A stretch of 64,000 bases of DNA from Gigaspora rosea (lineage: Eukaryota; Glomeromycota; Glomeromycetes; Diversisporales; Gigasporaceae), in assembly GCA_003550325.1 (NCBI GenBank), contig QKWP01000357.1, forward strand, positions 96,478-160,477, written 5' to 3'. The position numbers were made by a program, and so were the translations under genes. Below, one piece after another: positions 1 through 10,237 of this stretch (position 1 is its first letter; every line of letters starts with the position of its first letter). The notes under the pieces are model-generated. The model did not search any database. It saw nothing but the letters and a program-made list of their open reading frames with translations, and was not told the DNA's origin.

Positions 1-353
1 TTTTTTATTTTTATTTACATAACAAAATAATATCATGTGATAATACACGTTATGCAAGAATAGAATCTACGAAACAACATATACTTTTTTTATTTTATTT
101 ACACACAAAAAAAAAATTCACACGTTATTGTTACATTACATAATTGTTGATGCAAAAAAAAAAAAAAATCAAATGTTTTCGTATGATTTTTCGTTACGGC
201 CTTTGACGATCACTGATTATCAATTCATCATACCGGCAAAAAATCAGAAGAAAAAAAAACCAAAATTCTAAAAAACCTCGGAAAGTATAAGCATAAAACT
301 GTTTTTAGCCGATTCATTTTTTTTTTTTTTTTCCCGCATCTAATACATAATAT
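1..353. other. AT-rich noncoding sequence
   Basis: No coding signal is visible on either strand. The stretch holds several A and T homopolymer runs, for example T-runs near 320-332. Nothing else is recognised. Confidence 0.6.
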
Positions 354-693
354 GGGGGCTTTGCAGTAGAAAGGGCGGATGTGACCCCAAAATGGAAAAA
401 TGAGTTTTTATTATATTCTGGTAAATTTCAATGTGATCAACATTTTTCAATTATAAATGAAAGTCAATTTGCATAATAAAAAATCAAGATACGTAATGTA
501 AAAAGAAAGTTGCGCGAGGTCGAAGCCAAGCACATCACGAGATTACCCGTTAGTCACATGCTATATTTAACCAATCAAAATCGTGAATTTGGATTAACCC
601 GGATCAGTCCGAAAATCAAAACAAAGTAATTAAATTCAATTATCTCAAAATTATACATATTGACACATCCGCCCTTTCTACTGCAAAGGCCCC
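354..693. mobile_element. MITE, family 1 copy A (340 bp)
   Basis: The two ends are inverted copies of each other over about 32 bp: the left end reads GGGGGCTTTGCAGTAGAAAG and onward, and the right end is its complement finishing CTGCAAAGGCCCC. The sequence ATAT lies on each side (350-353 and 694-697), consistent with a 4-bp target duplication. There is no coding potential. The interior (about 400-655) matches the interior of the element at 49775-50110, including the shared stretch around 'AAATGAAAGTCRATTTGCAT' and the 'CACGAGATTACC' block, so the two are members of one non-autonomous DNA transposon family. The superfamily is not identified. Confidence 0.85.
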
Positions 694-1334
694 ATATAAT
701 ATAATATAATATCATATCATATATAATATAATAATATAATAAAAATGGTGGGTGGAAAATTTTCCTTTTATAGATTAAGAGGAAATTTTGGCTGCCGATC
801 ATATGCACAAAAGCGACACAAAATACGCTAAACAGTAAAAAATGAATACACCACAAAACATAAATAGTAAAAAAAGGTTGCACTGCATAAACAAATTGGG
901 TAAGGTGGAGCAGTCAAAATTGAATAGCTTTAATAAAGTAAAATATGGAAAATGAATTCTAGAATAAGTCCTGTGAAACATGACAGAGTTAAAATGATTT
1001 TCTTAATGCAATCATCGAGACTCAAAAACTATGCAGATTATGATCCAATTAACCAAAACCAGCTATAATTTCGTGCACATTTCTTGTATGTTGTAGTAAA
1101 ATTTACTTAGTAAATATGTAATAAAATTTATTATTTGGATAACATTTAGTAGATTCACTTTTATTTTTGTCAATTAACTCATTCAATCCGCTATTTGCTA
1201 AATAATTATCTGAATAAATTTAATTAATTTTATAATTTTTGCCATCAGGATATTTTATTGATGTGTGCTTTTAATACTTTTTGTTATTTTATCTAATTTA
1301 GTTAATTCCGATAAAATATTTTTTCATCAACATG
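694..1334. other. AT-rich noncoding sequence with AT microsatellite
   Basis: An irregular (ATA/TAATA) microsatellite follows the MITE at 694-742. The remainder is AT-rich with no recognisable gene. It lies downstream of the minus-strand kinase pseudogene. Confidence 0.5.
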
Positions 1335-2167
1335 CTATTTTGTAAGCATTTTACGAATTTCTGTTGCTGTTGGACGGTTTTTTGGTTCATCTTCCAACAT
1401 TTTTCATTATGCTTACATAGCATTGTAGACTGTTTTCAACAATTTACAGCTACAAAATATTATTGCATTTTTCATATTAAGTTTGCTATCAAATTCTTTA
1501 CCAGGTTTTCCATACTTATTCTCCTACAAAATTATACCAAATTAATAAATATCTAGCTTTGTTAATTTTGACCTCTAATTAAAACTTCTGGAGCTATATA
1601 TGATAATATTCCGAAACTTTTACTTCTTTCTGCCCTTAGAGCTGATGGTGAAAGTTCCAAGTCCATGACGTTTGTGCTATGCAAATTGTTTAGTAAAATA
1701 TTGCCACTATACAAATATCAGTAAATAAGCTTTTGAGAATGTATTATTTGAAGATCAGAAGCAATACAATGTAATAATGATTCTTACGTAAAGAACCGTT
1801 ATGTGCATACTCTAAACAAGGATATAGTTTATAAAATAATCTTTTAACATTCCATAACTTCTCAAAAACGTTGGGCTTTTATTTTCAATATCACAATAGT
1901 ATCACAATACGTTTTCAGTTTTTAAAATTTTAAGTATACAATTATATAAATAAATTTGCCTCTTTCATAAATTCGTCATTACACTCTTTTGAATTTAAAA
2001 GTAATTTAAGTGTAACAGGTCGATCAGCATCTTGATCCTTATCAATACATATAGCATAATAGACTTCTGCTTTTCCAATTAATTTATATTCATTATAAGA
2101 AATTAAAGACAAAGAAAAATTGCTTTCGGCTAATACTTCTTTTAAGTTATCATCAATATTTGAATTG
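1335..2167 (-). pseudogene. Tyrosine-kinase-like protein kinase pseudogene
   Basis: Read on the minus strand this is a decayed protein kinase domain. About 2167-1955 encodes an N-lobe segment: an IGKAEVYYA glycine-loop remnant, then RPVTLKLL in the position of the VALK lysine strand. About 1835-1800 encodes YAHNGSLR and then a hinge/catalytic-loop remnant in which SGNILL is readable but the HRD motif has been lost. About 1680-1570 encodes a G-I-L-S-Y-I-A-P-E-V-L activation segment with the APE motif. About 1400-1335 ends with DEPKNRPTATEIRKML, the typical kinase C-terminus. The pieces lie in different frames separated by stops and indels, and a possible intron lies near 1950-1890. The family resembles the expanded kinases of Glomeromycotina. 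It cannot encode a working kinase as read. Confidence 0.8.
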
Positions 2168-2285
2168 TCGTATATTCTCTTACTGATATATTACTATCTT
2201 TTTTTCATAAATCAAAATGTCAAATGATGATTTCAACCAATAATTGTCAAAAAATTAGCAATTATGAACGACCCAAACCGAAAGT

Positions 2286-2470
2286 ACTGACTTGGATAAT
2301 ATTTCGAATATGGAATTGAAAAGGATAAAAACAAGGCATTCGCATATTATCAAAAATTGACAGACGTGAAATTCTAACTGAATGTATTATGTTGGTTATT
2401 ATTTAAGGATTGGAGTCGAAATCAATAAGCATAAAGCGCTTAAAAGCATGATCTAACGCTAGATAAAACA
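2286..2470 (+). pseudogene. Sel1-repeat protein fragment (pseudogene)
   Basis: The plus strand encodes EYGIEKDKNKAFAYYQK, followed by remnants of a second unit (GVEINKHKA in shifted frame). This is the Sel1-like repeat signature (YxxGxGVxxDxxKAxxYYxxAA). It closely parallels the better-preserved Sel1 units at 8518-8943, including the 'NSNGMYQVGY' equivalent, but is broken by stop codons. About 1.5 repeats remain. Sel1 repeats are solenoid protein-interaction units; no function can survive in this fragment. Confidence 0.7.
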
Positions 2471-2660
2471 TAACTTACTATGATTAGCGGGTTACTCTCA
2501 ATAGGACACGGCAAGCATGCCACTTATTCACTGGTGTGCAGCTTATTGAAGTCGATGATTTAGAAAATACTGTATTTGTTTTTAATGTGGTGCAAAGTAA
2601 CATTATACTGTTTACTAGAATTGGAAGGGTTGTAAGTTTTTACCGAAATAGTGTAACTGT

Positions 2661-2735
2661 TGCATCTAAAGTAGCGCCTGACTAAAATAAGCCTGCAAAA
2701 AGTCGTAATTTTAGTCAGGCGCTACTTTAGATACA
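2661..2735. repeat. Perfect hairpin
   Basis: A 24-bp arm at 2665-2688 (TCTAAAGTAGCGCCTGACTA and four more bases) is perfectly complementary to 2708-2731, with a 19-nt loop. Pairing extends to 2661 and 2735 with one mismatch. The GC-rich core GTAGCGCCTGAC stands out against the AT-rich surroundings. It could be a small MITE or a stem-loop; no TA or longer target duplication was found. Confidence 0.8.
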
Positions 2736-2775
2736 TAATGTGCTACCTTGGATAGGGGGCTTCTTTATATCAACA

Positions 2776-2852
2776 TAACGATGGTGTAATGGTCGTAATG
2801 GGTGTAATGGTCGTAATGAGTGTAATGAGCGTAATTGGTGTAATGGTAATGA
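2776..2852 (+). repeat. GTAATG tandem repeat
   Basis: About nine irregular copies of a 9-10 bp unit (GGTGTAATG / GGTCGTAATG). A complementary CATTAC/ATTACA-rich stretch lies at about 3525-3585, so the two could pair over about 750 bp. The stretch is noncoding. Confidence 0.7.
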
Positions 2853-3946
2853 TCTCACACCAAACCAGATATTAATAAGATTTCGCTAATTTCGAAAAAT
2901 AGATTATTACGGAATTAAACATAAATCGCTAATTTTTTTAAAAAAATACGTACGTAGCGTACGAAAGCAGATACACATGTAAGTTGCCAAATCATTATGC
3001 GCATTTCCAATAACAACAAGCATGCAAAATTATATACTATACATTAAAGCTCTACAATGTGCGTGCCTTCTCATGTTAAAATTATTCTGATTGGTTTGCT
3101 TATACAAACATGAGTGCTTTCAAAAGAAGGCCGGTGTTTGACATGACAAAGTTTATAACTTAACGAATTTTTGACCTGACAGGTTTATAATCTAAAGGAT
3201 TCAAACCCTAGAACATTTGATTAAATAATAGCGATAGCGTAGAATAATTATTTAGTTACCGTTAAGTATCAATAGGTCAGATTTTTTAGGGGTGAGTCAT
3301 TAGATTATAAGCTCAAAAGCATCCAGTTTTTTCCTGTGGCACTTCTATGTAAAAATTTGAAGATTATTAATTTTAAGATTATTAATTTGAAAATTTTGAA
3401 TTATAAATGCCTATTTTCGTTCACATATACTGTTATTTGTTAGCTATCATTAAATTTGTTAAACCATTACGCGTCTATAAAGACGTCCAGTGCAAGACAC
3501 AATTATTCATGTTTTTTACTGCAATTACAACTATTACGGCATTTACAACGATTACACAATTATAACCATTACAACATGTTCACAACTTTGAGTATTAGTT
3601 GTAATTAGGAATGCAACCCAGGTTATAATACGTAACGTCTTTAATTACTACTTACAGCTGGCAACCTTAGTAGCTTGTACAGTTGTGACAAAAACGTGCC
3701 ACTATCACTATTAAAAATTTTAAGATTACAACTAAGCTTTATTAAAATTTTCCAAAATATTGGCAATACCTTTTATAATTTAATTCATCTTTCTAAGTTG
3801 AATTATAAAATTTAATGCCTAAAATTTAAATGCTGTTGAAATCAGAAAACCACACTACAAATTTTAAAGGTTTCGTAATCAAAATATCTGAATATAAGAA
3901 ATAAAAATTGATAATAATTTTATAAAAATAGCTCAAGCAACACTAA
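2853..3946. other. AT-rich noncoding spacer
   Basis: No reading frame with family similarity was found. It contains the ATTACA-rich segment near 3525-3585 described with the preceding repeat. It would include the promoter of the SPRY-domain gene that starts at 3947; no clear TATA or CAAT element can be singled out in this AT-rich background. Confidence 0.4.
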
Positions 3947-6281
3947 ATGCAATTCATGGATTTACCAACTGCTTGGAATCTCGATGATAAATCTTATAAT
4001 TTAAGCATAGATTCGAGCGGACTTAGAGTGAATTATGAAGGTCAGACTTAGTAAGACTTAGCGATAGTTAAATAAATTCGTGTGCATTTGCTCATCGCTA
4101 GTGAGACTATCTATATATCTGATATGTTCACACAGCAAATGATTTAACATTTCTGAATTAATATAATCTTTTTTAAATCATAGGTTTTCGCGAAGGATAT
4201 GGAAAGTTTGGTGCGATACGGGCAAATCATCCAATTCCCTCGCAATGCAACTTGTTTTATTTTGAAGTTGACATAATAGATGAAGGAAAAAATAAGTATG
4301 CTGAAATATATTTTCCATAAATAAAAGCTACAACTTTACTTATAGTTCTTTACATTCTTCTATTCAAAAGAGGGATTGGAATTGGATTTTGTGAAAAGGA
4401 GGTTGATATAAACAGATTGCCTGGTACATAATTAAACTTTATTTTTTATTTTTTGGTGTATTGAACATATATTTGTTCATGGTTTTTCATAGGATGGAAC
4501 GATGGTTCCTGGGGTTATCAAGGAGATAATGGCAAAATATATTGGTCGGGAAACTACCATCACTATGGACCGTTGTTTTCTACTGGCGATACCATTGGAT
4601 GTTGTTTAAACTTTACAAATAACTCCGTATTCTATACTAAAAATGGTATAAGCCTAGGTAGTTATTGCAAAGCTTTATATTATATTATTCATATCACAGT
4701 AATTTAATTATTTTACGACATAAATTTCAAGGCATTGCATTCCGAAATTTAAAAGGCACCTTGTATCTAGAGATGGGTTTCATGCGTGCGCATGATTCCT
4801 CAGTCATGCGCATGTTTCCGAATCATGCGCATTTTATCCCATCAAAATTTTATATAGAAAAATTAAATAAAATAAGTGTAATTAAAATTCTAATCTATCT
4901 ATATACTTCAATTCCGGATCTGTTCGCTTTAACATTTTTGATTGGTCGTATCCGAAAACTAACAGAAATACGTAAGATGATTATGACTATTATAACATTC
5001 GAGTAATTATTCTATCATTTTTTAATGCCCTTATTAACACGCTTAAACAAAACAAAATCGTGAACGTGAATTTCCCAATTTACTTTTTTCGTTTGATTGC
5101 ATAATATTTACAAACTATTTTGGGCTAAAAAAGGTCACGAATTTGGAAACGTTTTGTATAATGGTCTCAAGTTCAAGAACAAGTGCAAGTGCAAGAACAA
5201 GTGCAAGAACACGACAAATGCTCCGCTATAGATAAAACATATGATTAATAAAAAAATAGTGAATATATTAGTGAATATCAATAAAAAAGTTACATTCAAC
5301 CAAATATTTAGATGATTGATTTCTAGAATTTTTGGTCAGAATTTTTGCCGCCTAGATTATCTGATAATCAACTAATTTTCTCAGTGACTCGTAGTTTTAT
5401 GCAACCAATAAAATTACGGTTATGTTCAAAAGGTGATCAATGTGCTAAAACTAATATAGCAATATAAGGTTTTCTCTTTGCAACACTTATTTTAAAATTG
5501 CATTCACCAATGAAACTAAGCTGCATATTATCTGTTATTGAAGTAATGAGCTTTGTAACAACCTTAGCTTATATACTAATTCAACTAACCCACTATATAT
5601 TGCAATTACTGGTATAGCGAACAAATTTTGTAATAGAATTTTTATAAAAACTCATGATAAAAATCACAATAATTCTAATAAAAACTGGCTCAACCATACT
5701 GAAATAGAGTGTGAATTCTGTGACAGAATTTTATAATAACATAATTTTAATGCAAACTAACTCAATCTTAACCATATACTGTAGTTAATAGAATAGTATG
5801 TTCAGTAATAGATTTTTTTTGTGACGATTCAATGCAAACTAACTCAGCATATTTATGGATATTATATAATGCGAATTTGCAGATTTTAACTAAGATTCTA
5901 AAGTTTTATACGAAGCTCCCATGGCAGAGCCACGGGTCAGGTGTCAAATTATATAAGATAAGCAACGATGAAGTTTACAATTAGCTAATTTGTAAAAATT
6001 TATATATATAGGCAAACTCTGATTAAGAACCAATATTAGTATCTTTATTTAGATATATTATCAATAATAAAGATGAAAATTAAAAAAAATTTTTTATCAT
6101 GCGGTATCATGCGCATTTTATATATCATGCGCATTAATGCGCATTCATGCGCATTTTATTATAAAATGCGCATTTTTCCCATCTCTACTTGTATCCTTGT
6201 GTTGGATTGTATTCGCCAGGAGGATCTATAGAAGTAAATTTCGGTAGTAGAAAATTTAAATTTGCAGGTAATGCTGAATAA
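3947..6281 (+). pseudogene. SPRY/B30.2-domain gene interrupted by a transposon
   Basis: Five exons with GT-AG introns can be read: 3947-4040, 4184-4295, 4371-4423, 4493-4657, and 4732-4767 continuing at 6196 after the insertion. The start ATG follows directly on an in-frame TAA. The product begins MQFMDLPTAWNLDDKS and carries SPRY landmarks: LYFEV-type strand FYFEVDI, GIGFCEKEVDINRLPGW, WGYQGDNGKIYWSG, GDTIGCCLNF and VFYTKNG. Across the insertion the frame resumes with PCVGLYSPGG and VNFGSRKFKF. It ends at TAA 6279-6281, unless spliced onward (donor at 6268) into the TPR exon. SPRY domains are protein-interaction modules, often in ubiquitin-ligase adaptors or, in these fungi, large families of unknown role. 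The 1420-bp insertion lies in exon 5; without it the frame is open. Confidence 0.85.
4768..6187. mobile_element. hAT-like non-autonomous transposon (1420 bp)
   Basis: Both ends carry the terminal inverted repeat TAGAGATGGG (left 4768-4777, right 6178-6187 as its complement), which fits the hAT consensus YAGRGATGGG. The 8-bp target duplication CTTGTATC is perfect (4760-4767 and 6188-6195), the hallmark of hAT superfamily insertion. Removing the element and one duplicate restores an open SPRY reading frame. ATGCGCA-type subterminal repeats cluster at both ends (about 4780-4835 and 6097-6177), as expected for transposase-binding sites. No transposase frame was seen, so it would need a partner in trans. 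A short GTGCAAGAACAA tandem repeat lies at 5169-5212. Confidence 0.93.
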
Positions 6282-6349
6282 TTATAAATGCTGTATTTGT
6301 GTTTGATTTGTAAATAAATATTGTAATTTATTGTAAATATTGTAAATAG

Positions 6350-7532
6350 CGATTACTAATAATGATATGGGTGATGAGTTAGTGAAAGATAAATTGATCG
6401 ATGCATTTAATATGTGCTTTAATACGACGAATATATATACTCTTGAAGATTTAGAAAATCTACTGGAAATCAAACATGATACAGCACTTATATTTCGAGG
6501 AAAATTTAATTTTATCATGGGAAGATATGAAGATGCTATTGAAGATTTAACAAAATTATTTGATATTGAACGAAACAGCAAATTTGCACTAAGATATCGA
6601 GGAGAAGCCTATCATCTAACGGGACGACGTAGGGAAGCAATTATTGATCTAACAAAACTGCTTGATATTGAACCAATTTGCATTAAGATATCTAGAAGAA
6701 GCCTACCACCTAACGAAGGAGGCTATTATTGATCTAGCAAAATTGCTTAGTATTGAACCCAGTGATGATATAGTCGAATTAGCGAAAAAAAAATTGTTCA
6801 ATGCATTTAAAATGTGCAATAACGCAACGAATACGTATAAACTTGAAGATTTAGAGAACTTACTGGAAATCAAACGAGATACTGCACTTAAATTTCGAGT
6901 AAAATTTAATTTTATCATGGGAAGATATGAAGAAGCAATTGAAGATTTAACAAAATTATTTGATATTGAACAAAACAGCAAATTTGCACTAAGATATCGA
7001 GGAGAAGCCTATTATCTAACTGGGCGACGTAGGGAAGCAATTATCGATCTAACAAAACTGCTTGATATTGAACCAAACAACCTATTTGCATTAAGATATC
7101 TAGAAGAAGCTTACCATCTAACGAAGGAGGCTATTATTGATCTAGCAAAATTGCTTGGTATTGAACCCAGTGATGATATAGCCGAATTAGCGAAAAAAAA
7201 AATTGTTCAATGCATTTAATATGTGCAATAATGCAACGAATACGTATACACTTGAAGATTTAGAGAACTTACTGGAAATCAAACGAGATACTGCACTTAA
7301 ATTTCGAGTAAAATTTAATTTTATCATGGGAAGACATAATGATGCAATTAATGATCTAACAAAATTGCTTGATATTGAACCAAGCAACAAATTTGCACTA
7401 AGATATCGAGCAGAAGCCTTTTATTTAATGGAAAAATATAAAGAATCATTCAATGATGTGAACAAATTGCTTAAAATTGAGACAAATGATGAATGGGCAT
7501 CGAAATTTTGGGCAAAAATTATTGAAAAGTAA
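6350..7532 (+). pseudogene. TPR-repeat protein, three tandem units with two frameshifts
   Basis: Tetratricopeptide-like helices recur: FRGKFNFIMGRYEDAIEDLTKL, FALRYRGEAYHLTGRRREAI and similar. A 408-nt (136-residue) unit is repeated nearly identically; ATGCATTTAA anchors sit at 6401, 6801 and 7210. Unit 1 has lost 8 nt near 6677 (ACAACCTA is present at the same place in unit 2). Unit 2 carries 10 A where unit 1 has 9 (7193-7202). Each change shifts the frame, so three blocks are read: 6350-6732, 6662-7219 and 7203-7532. Unit 3 diverges and ends EWASKFWAKIIEK before TAA. An ATG is available at 6367, but a splice from 6268 to 6350 keeps the frame with the SPRY gene, suggesting one SPRY-TPR protein. 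TPRs bind partner proteins. Confidence 0.8.
6401..7520 (+). repeat. 408-nt coding tandem duplication
   Basis: Two full units and a partial third, with spacings of 400 and 409 nt between equivalent anchors. These are explained by an 8-nt loss and a 1-nt gain relative to a 408-nt, frame-preserving unit. The first two units are nearly identical, so the duplication is recent. It gives an internal alignment that makes the frameshifts easy to see. Confidence 0.88.
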
Positions 7533-7660
7533 ATATAAAGTTAATAAGTTTATGCGTATTTATATTCTCTAATTAATTATATTCTCGTTGAATTAATAGG
7601 GAGTAAGTAATAATATTTATTTAATTTTATTTATGCGACATGAACTAAATAATAGATTTT

Positions 7661-8297
7661 TTTTTTTTTTACGGTTTATAGAGAGACTTCTTTGCTCTCA
7701 TGGTTTTTATTAAGTATACAACCTATATTAAATAGGGGGGTATTACATTTTACATATCAACGAGACTACAATTAGCCACGCGTACAATTTTAGTCATTGT
7801 CTATTTAAAGGCTCCGCCCGCAGGTTACCTACTAATTGCTATACCTGGAACCCGCCTGTGGGTTCCCTATTTAAAGTCTCTGGTTTTCAATGTTACTATG
7901 TAACACCAAACTTATTTTTATCCATTCAGGCTTAGGGCTATTTTACCCTCGAAGTAATCTCTACCATAACGGACGTAGATCCCACATCTATACCGGTTTT
8001 GGATTTTTGTGCCAGAGGTGATTCCATAATTGGCAAGGCCAATCCTTTTCCACAAACGTCGACGGCATTCTCCACATTTCTCACTATAATAGTGCCCGCT
8101 CTCTGCCGTATCGGTTTCCTTCCGGGAATTCCTTGATTCAAGCATGTACCTTCACATGGACTTCGCCACAGGGCTTCGCATCCGATTATAGGCTCCAATT
8201 TTTGGTTACAGAGTATTTACCTCCAGCCGAACTCGAACCGTTGACCTTGTCTGTGGGGGAACGGGAACTTAACAACTAAGCTATGGGACCCGAACCC
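7661..8297 (-). mobile_element. tRNA-derived SINE (about 640 bp)
   Basis: On the minus strand the element begins at 8297 with a tRNA-like head. An A box TAGCTTAGTTG (complement at 8273-8283) and a B box GGTTCGAGTTC (complement at 8229-8239) lie about 44 nt apart, the RNA polymerase III internal promoter arrangement. The 3' end is an oligo(A) tail, seen as T at 7661-7670. A perfect 16-bp target duplication, CTAAATAATAGATTTT, flanks it at 7645-7660 and 8298-8313. It is GC-richer than its neighbours and has no long reading frame. A true tRNA is unlikely because the acceptor stem does not close (GGGTCCC has no partner). Mobilisation would depend on a LINE; no partner is assigned. Confidence 0.88.
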
Positions 8298-8517
8298 CTA
8301 AATAATAGATTTTGCTCAATTAATTTTCGGTATGTGCATAATGTTTATTAAAATTTATGATTTTCGTCAAATTACTCTCTAATCAAATATACATCTGTTA
8401 AATAACCAGATTGTGAGTGTAAATTTTATTTCATACATCCTTAAAAATATGCTTTTGTTTAAGCATTCAACCTAATCAGTTACAATCGTTAATTAAATTA
8501 CTAGCTTATAACTACAA

Positions 8518-8943
8518 AGTCCATTTGTTGATGAAACATATGAATTAGGATATTTTTATCTTCACGGAATTAATGTTGAAAAGGATGAATATAAAGCATT
8601 CACTCAGTTCGAAAAATCTGCTAGTATGGGGCATATTGAAGGAATCAATTGTCTTGGTTATTGTTGCGAATATGGAATAGGAGTTGATAAGGATGAAAAT
8701 AAAGCATTCACATATTATAAAAAATCGGCAGACATGCATAATTCTAACGGAATGTATCAAGTTGGTTATTGTTATTATTTAGGAATTGGAGTCGACATCA
8801 ATGAGAATAAAGCGTTTAGATATTATCTGAAGTCTGCTGAGGCAGGTAATTCGATTGGAATTAGGAAGACTGCCATTTGTTACTATTTCGGAATTGGCGT
8901 TAAAGCAAATAAAGATAAATACGATGAATGGATTAAAAAGTAA
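8518..8943 (+). CDS. Sel1-repeat protein, 5'-incomplete exon
   Basis: An open frame from a likely splice acceptor (AG at 8518-8519) to TAA 8941-8943 encodes about four Sel1-like repeats: ELGYFYLHGINVEKDEYKAF, CLGYCCEYGIGVDKDENKAF, VGYCYYLGIGVDINENKAF and a final ICYYFGIGVKANKDKYDEW. An internal ATG at 8626 exists, but the repeat pattern begins upstream of it. The frame is closed by TAA at 8509-8511. Upstream exons are not identified, and the SINE ends about 200 bp upstream, so the gene may have lost its 5' part. Sel1 proteins act as scaffold or adaptor solenoids, often attached to kinases in these fungi. The related remnant at 2286-2470 may be an older copy. Confidence 0.72.
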   Translation, partial: SPFVDETYELGYFYLHGINVEKDEYKAFTQFEKSASMGHIEGINCLGYCCEYGIGVDKDENKAFTYYKKSADMHNSNGMYQVGYCYYLGIGVDINENKAFRYYLKSAEAGNSIGIRKTAICYYFGIGVKANKDKYDEWIKK

Positions 8944-9104
8944 GCAATTTTTATTTTTTATCATAATGTTTGTAGTTATTTAAAGCAAGGTTCTTACATT
9001 ACACAATTTTAATTATTCAGGGAGTAGGCATGAACTGCATTTATTGATCTATTTATTAACAATTTTAAGCTTAATTATGTATTTATTGTTTGTGTTATTT
9101 TAGC

Positions 9105-10215
9105 CCGTAAGTATAAAGGATATTTAATATTTACTGCATAAAAACGGCATAACAAATTCACAAAACAAGAAATAAATATTTATTCACCATTACATATAAT
9201 TCATTTCATTCGCATTAATTTAGTCTGTGATTATCGTTTAAATAATTTTACTTAATGAAAACAACAAAACAAGTTCACAAAACAAGACATCAATACTTAT
9301 TCACCACCACGTATAAATCATTTCATTCACAACATTCATTTCGTTCAGTTCGTGAGTATGAAAAACATTTAATAATTTAACTACATAAAACAGCAAAACA
9401 ATTTCACAAGCAAGAACATAAATACTTATAACTATAACGTACAAATCATTTCATTCGCATTATTCATTTCATTCAGCGAGTGAGTATAAAGAAATTTAAT
9501 AATATTACTAAATAAAAAAAGCAAAACAAGTTCACAAAACAAGGACATAAATACTTATTTAACATTACATACGAATCATTTATTCATATTGATATAGTCG
9601 GTGAGTATAAAGAACATTTAATATTGTTGCAAAAAAATAAAACAACAAAACAAGTTAGTAAAACAAAAACTTAAATACTTATTTATCATTACACACAAAT
9701 CATTTTATTCGCATTAATTTAGTCGGTGAGTTAAAGAATGTTTAGTAATTTTACTACATAAAAACAGCAAAACAATTCTCTAACCAAGAATATAAATACT
9801 TTTGTACCCATTGTGTATAATCATTTCATTCGCATTAATTTAGAAGTGAGTATAAAAAAATTTAATAATTTTACGAAATAAAAGTAGCAAAACAAGTTCA
9901 CAAAACAAAGAACATAAATATTATTTACCATTACTCTCAAATTATTTCATTCAGTTAGTGAGTATAAAGACCATTTAATAATTTTACTACATAAAACGGA
10001 AAAACAATTTCACAAAACAATAACATAAACACTTATTTACCATTTCGTACAAATCATTTCGTTCGCATTAATCATTCAGCTCGTGAGTATAAGGAGCATC
10101 CACTAATTTACTAATTAATAAAGCAATACAAGTTCACAGAGATGCTTATTTACCATTACCACAAATAATTCATTCGTATTAATTTAGTCGGTAAATATAG
10201 ATATTATTTGCATTT
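9105..10215 (+). repeat. Satellite array, about 120-bp unit
   Basis: About nine to ten diverged head-to-tail copies of a 115-127 bp unit. Each has GTGAGTATAAAGAA, then TTTAATAATTTTACTACATAA, AGCAAAACAAGTTCACAAAA, ACATAAATACTTATTTACCA and TCATTTCATTCGCATTAATT in that order. Unit starts are near 9108, 9229, 9353, 9480, 9600, 9726, 9847, 9958, 10082 and 10190. There is no coding capacity. It ends immediately upstream of the kinase gene at 10238, so it occupies that gene's promoter or a 5' intron. Confidence 0.88.
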
Positions 10216-10237
10216 GATCTAAAGTATAAGCGAAATA

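Noticed and set aside
7918-8198. Two overlapping minus-strand proteins
   Set aside because: They lie wholly inside the SINE and share no features with known proteins.
8221-8297. Functional tRNA gene
   Set aside because: A and B boxes are present, but the acceptor stem does not pair and the sequence continues into a SINE body with tail and target duplication.
9105-10215. CRISPR-like array
   Set aside because: The units are contiguous and about 120 bp with no unique spacers, and the genome is eukaryotic; it is a satellite.
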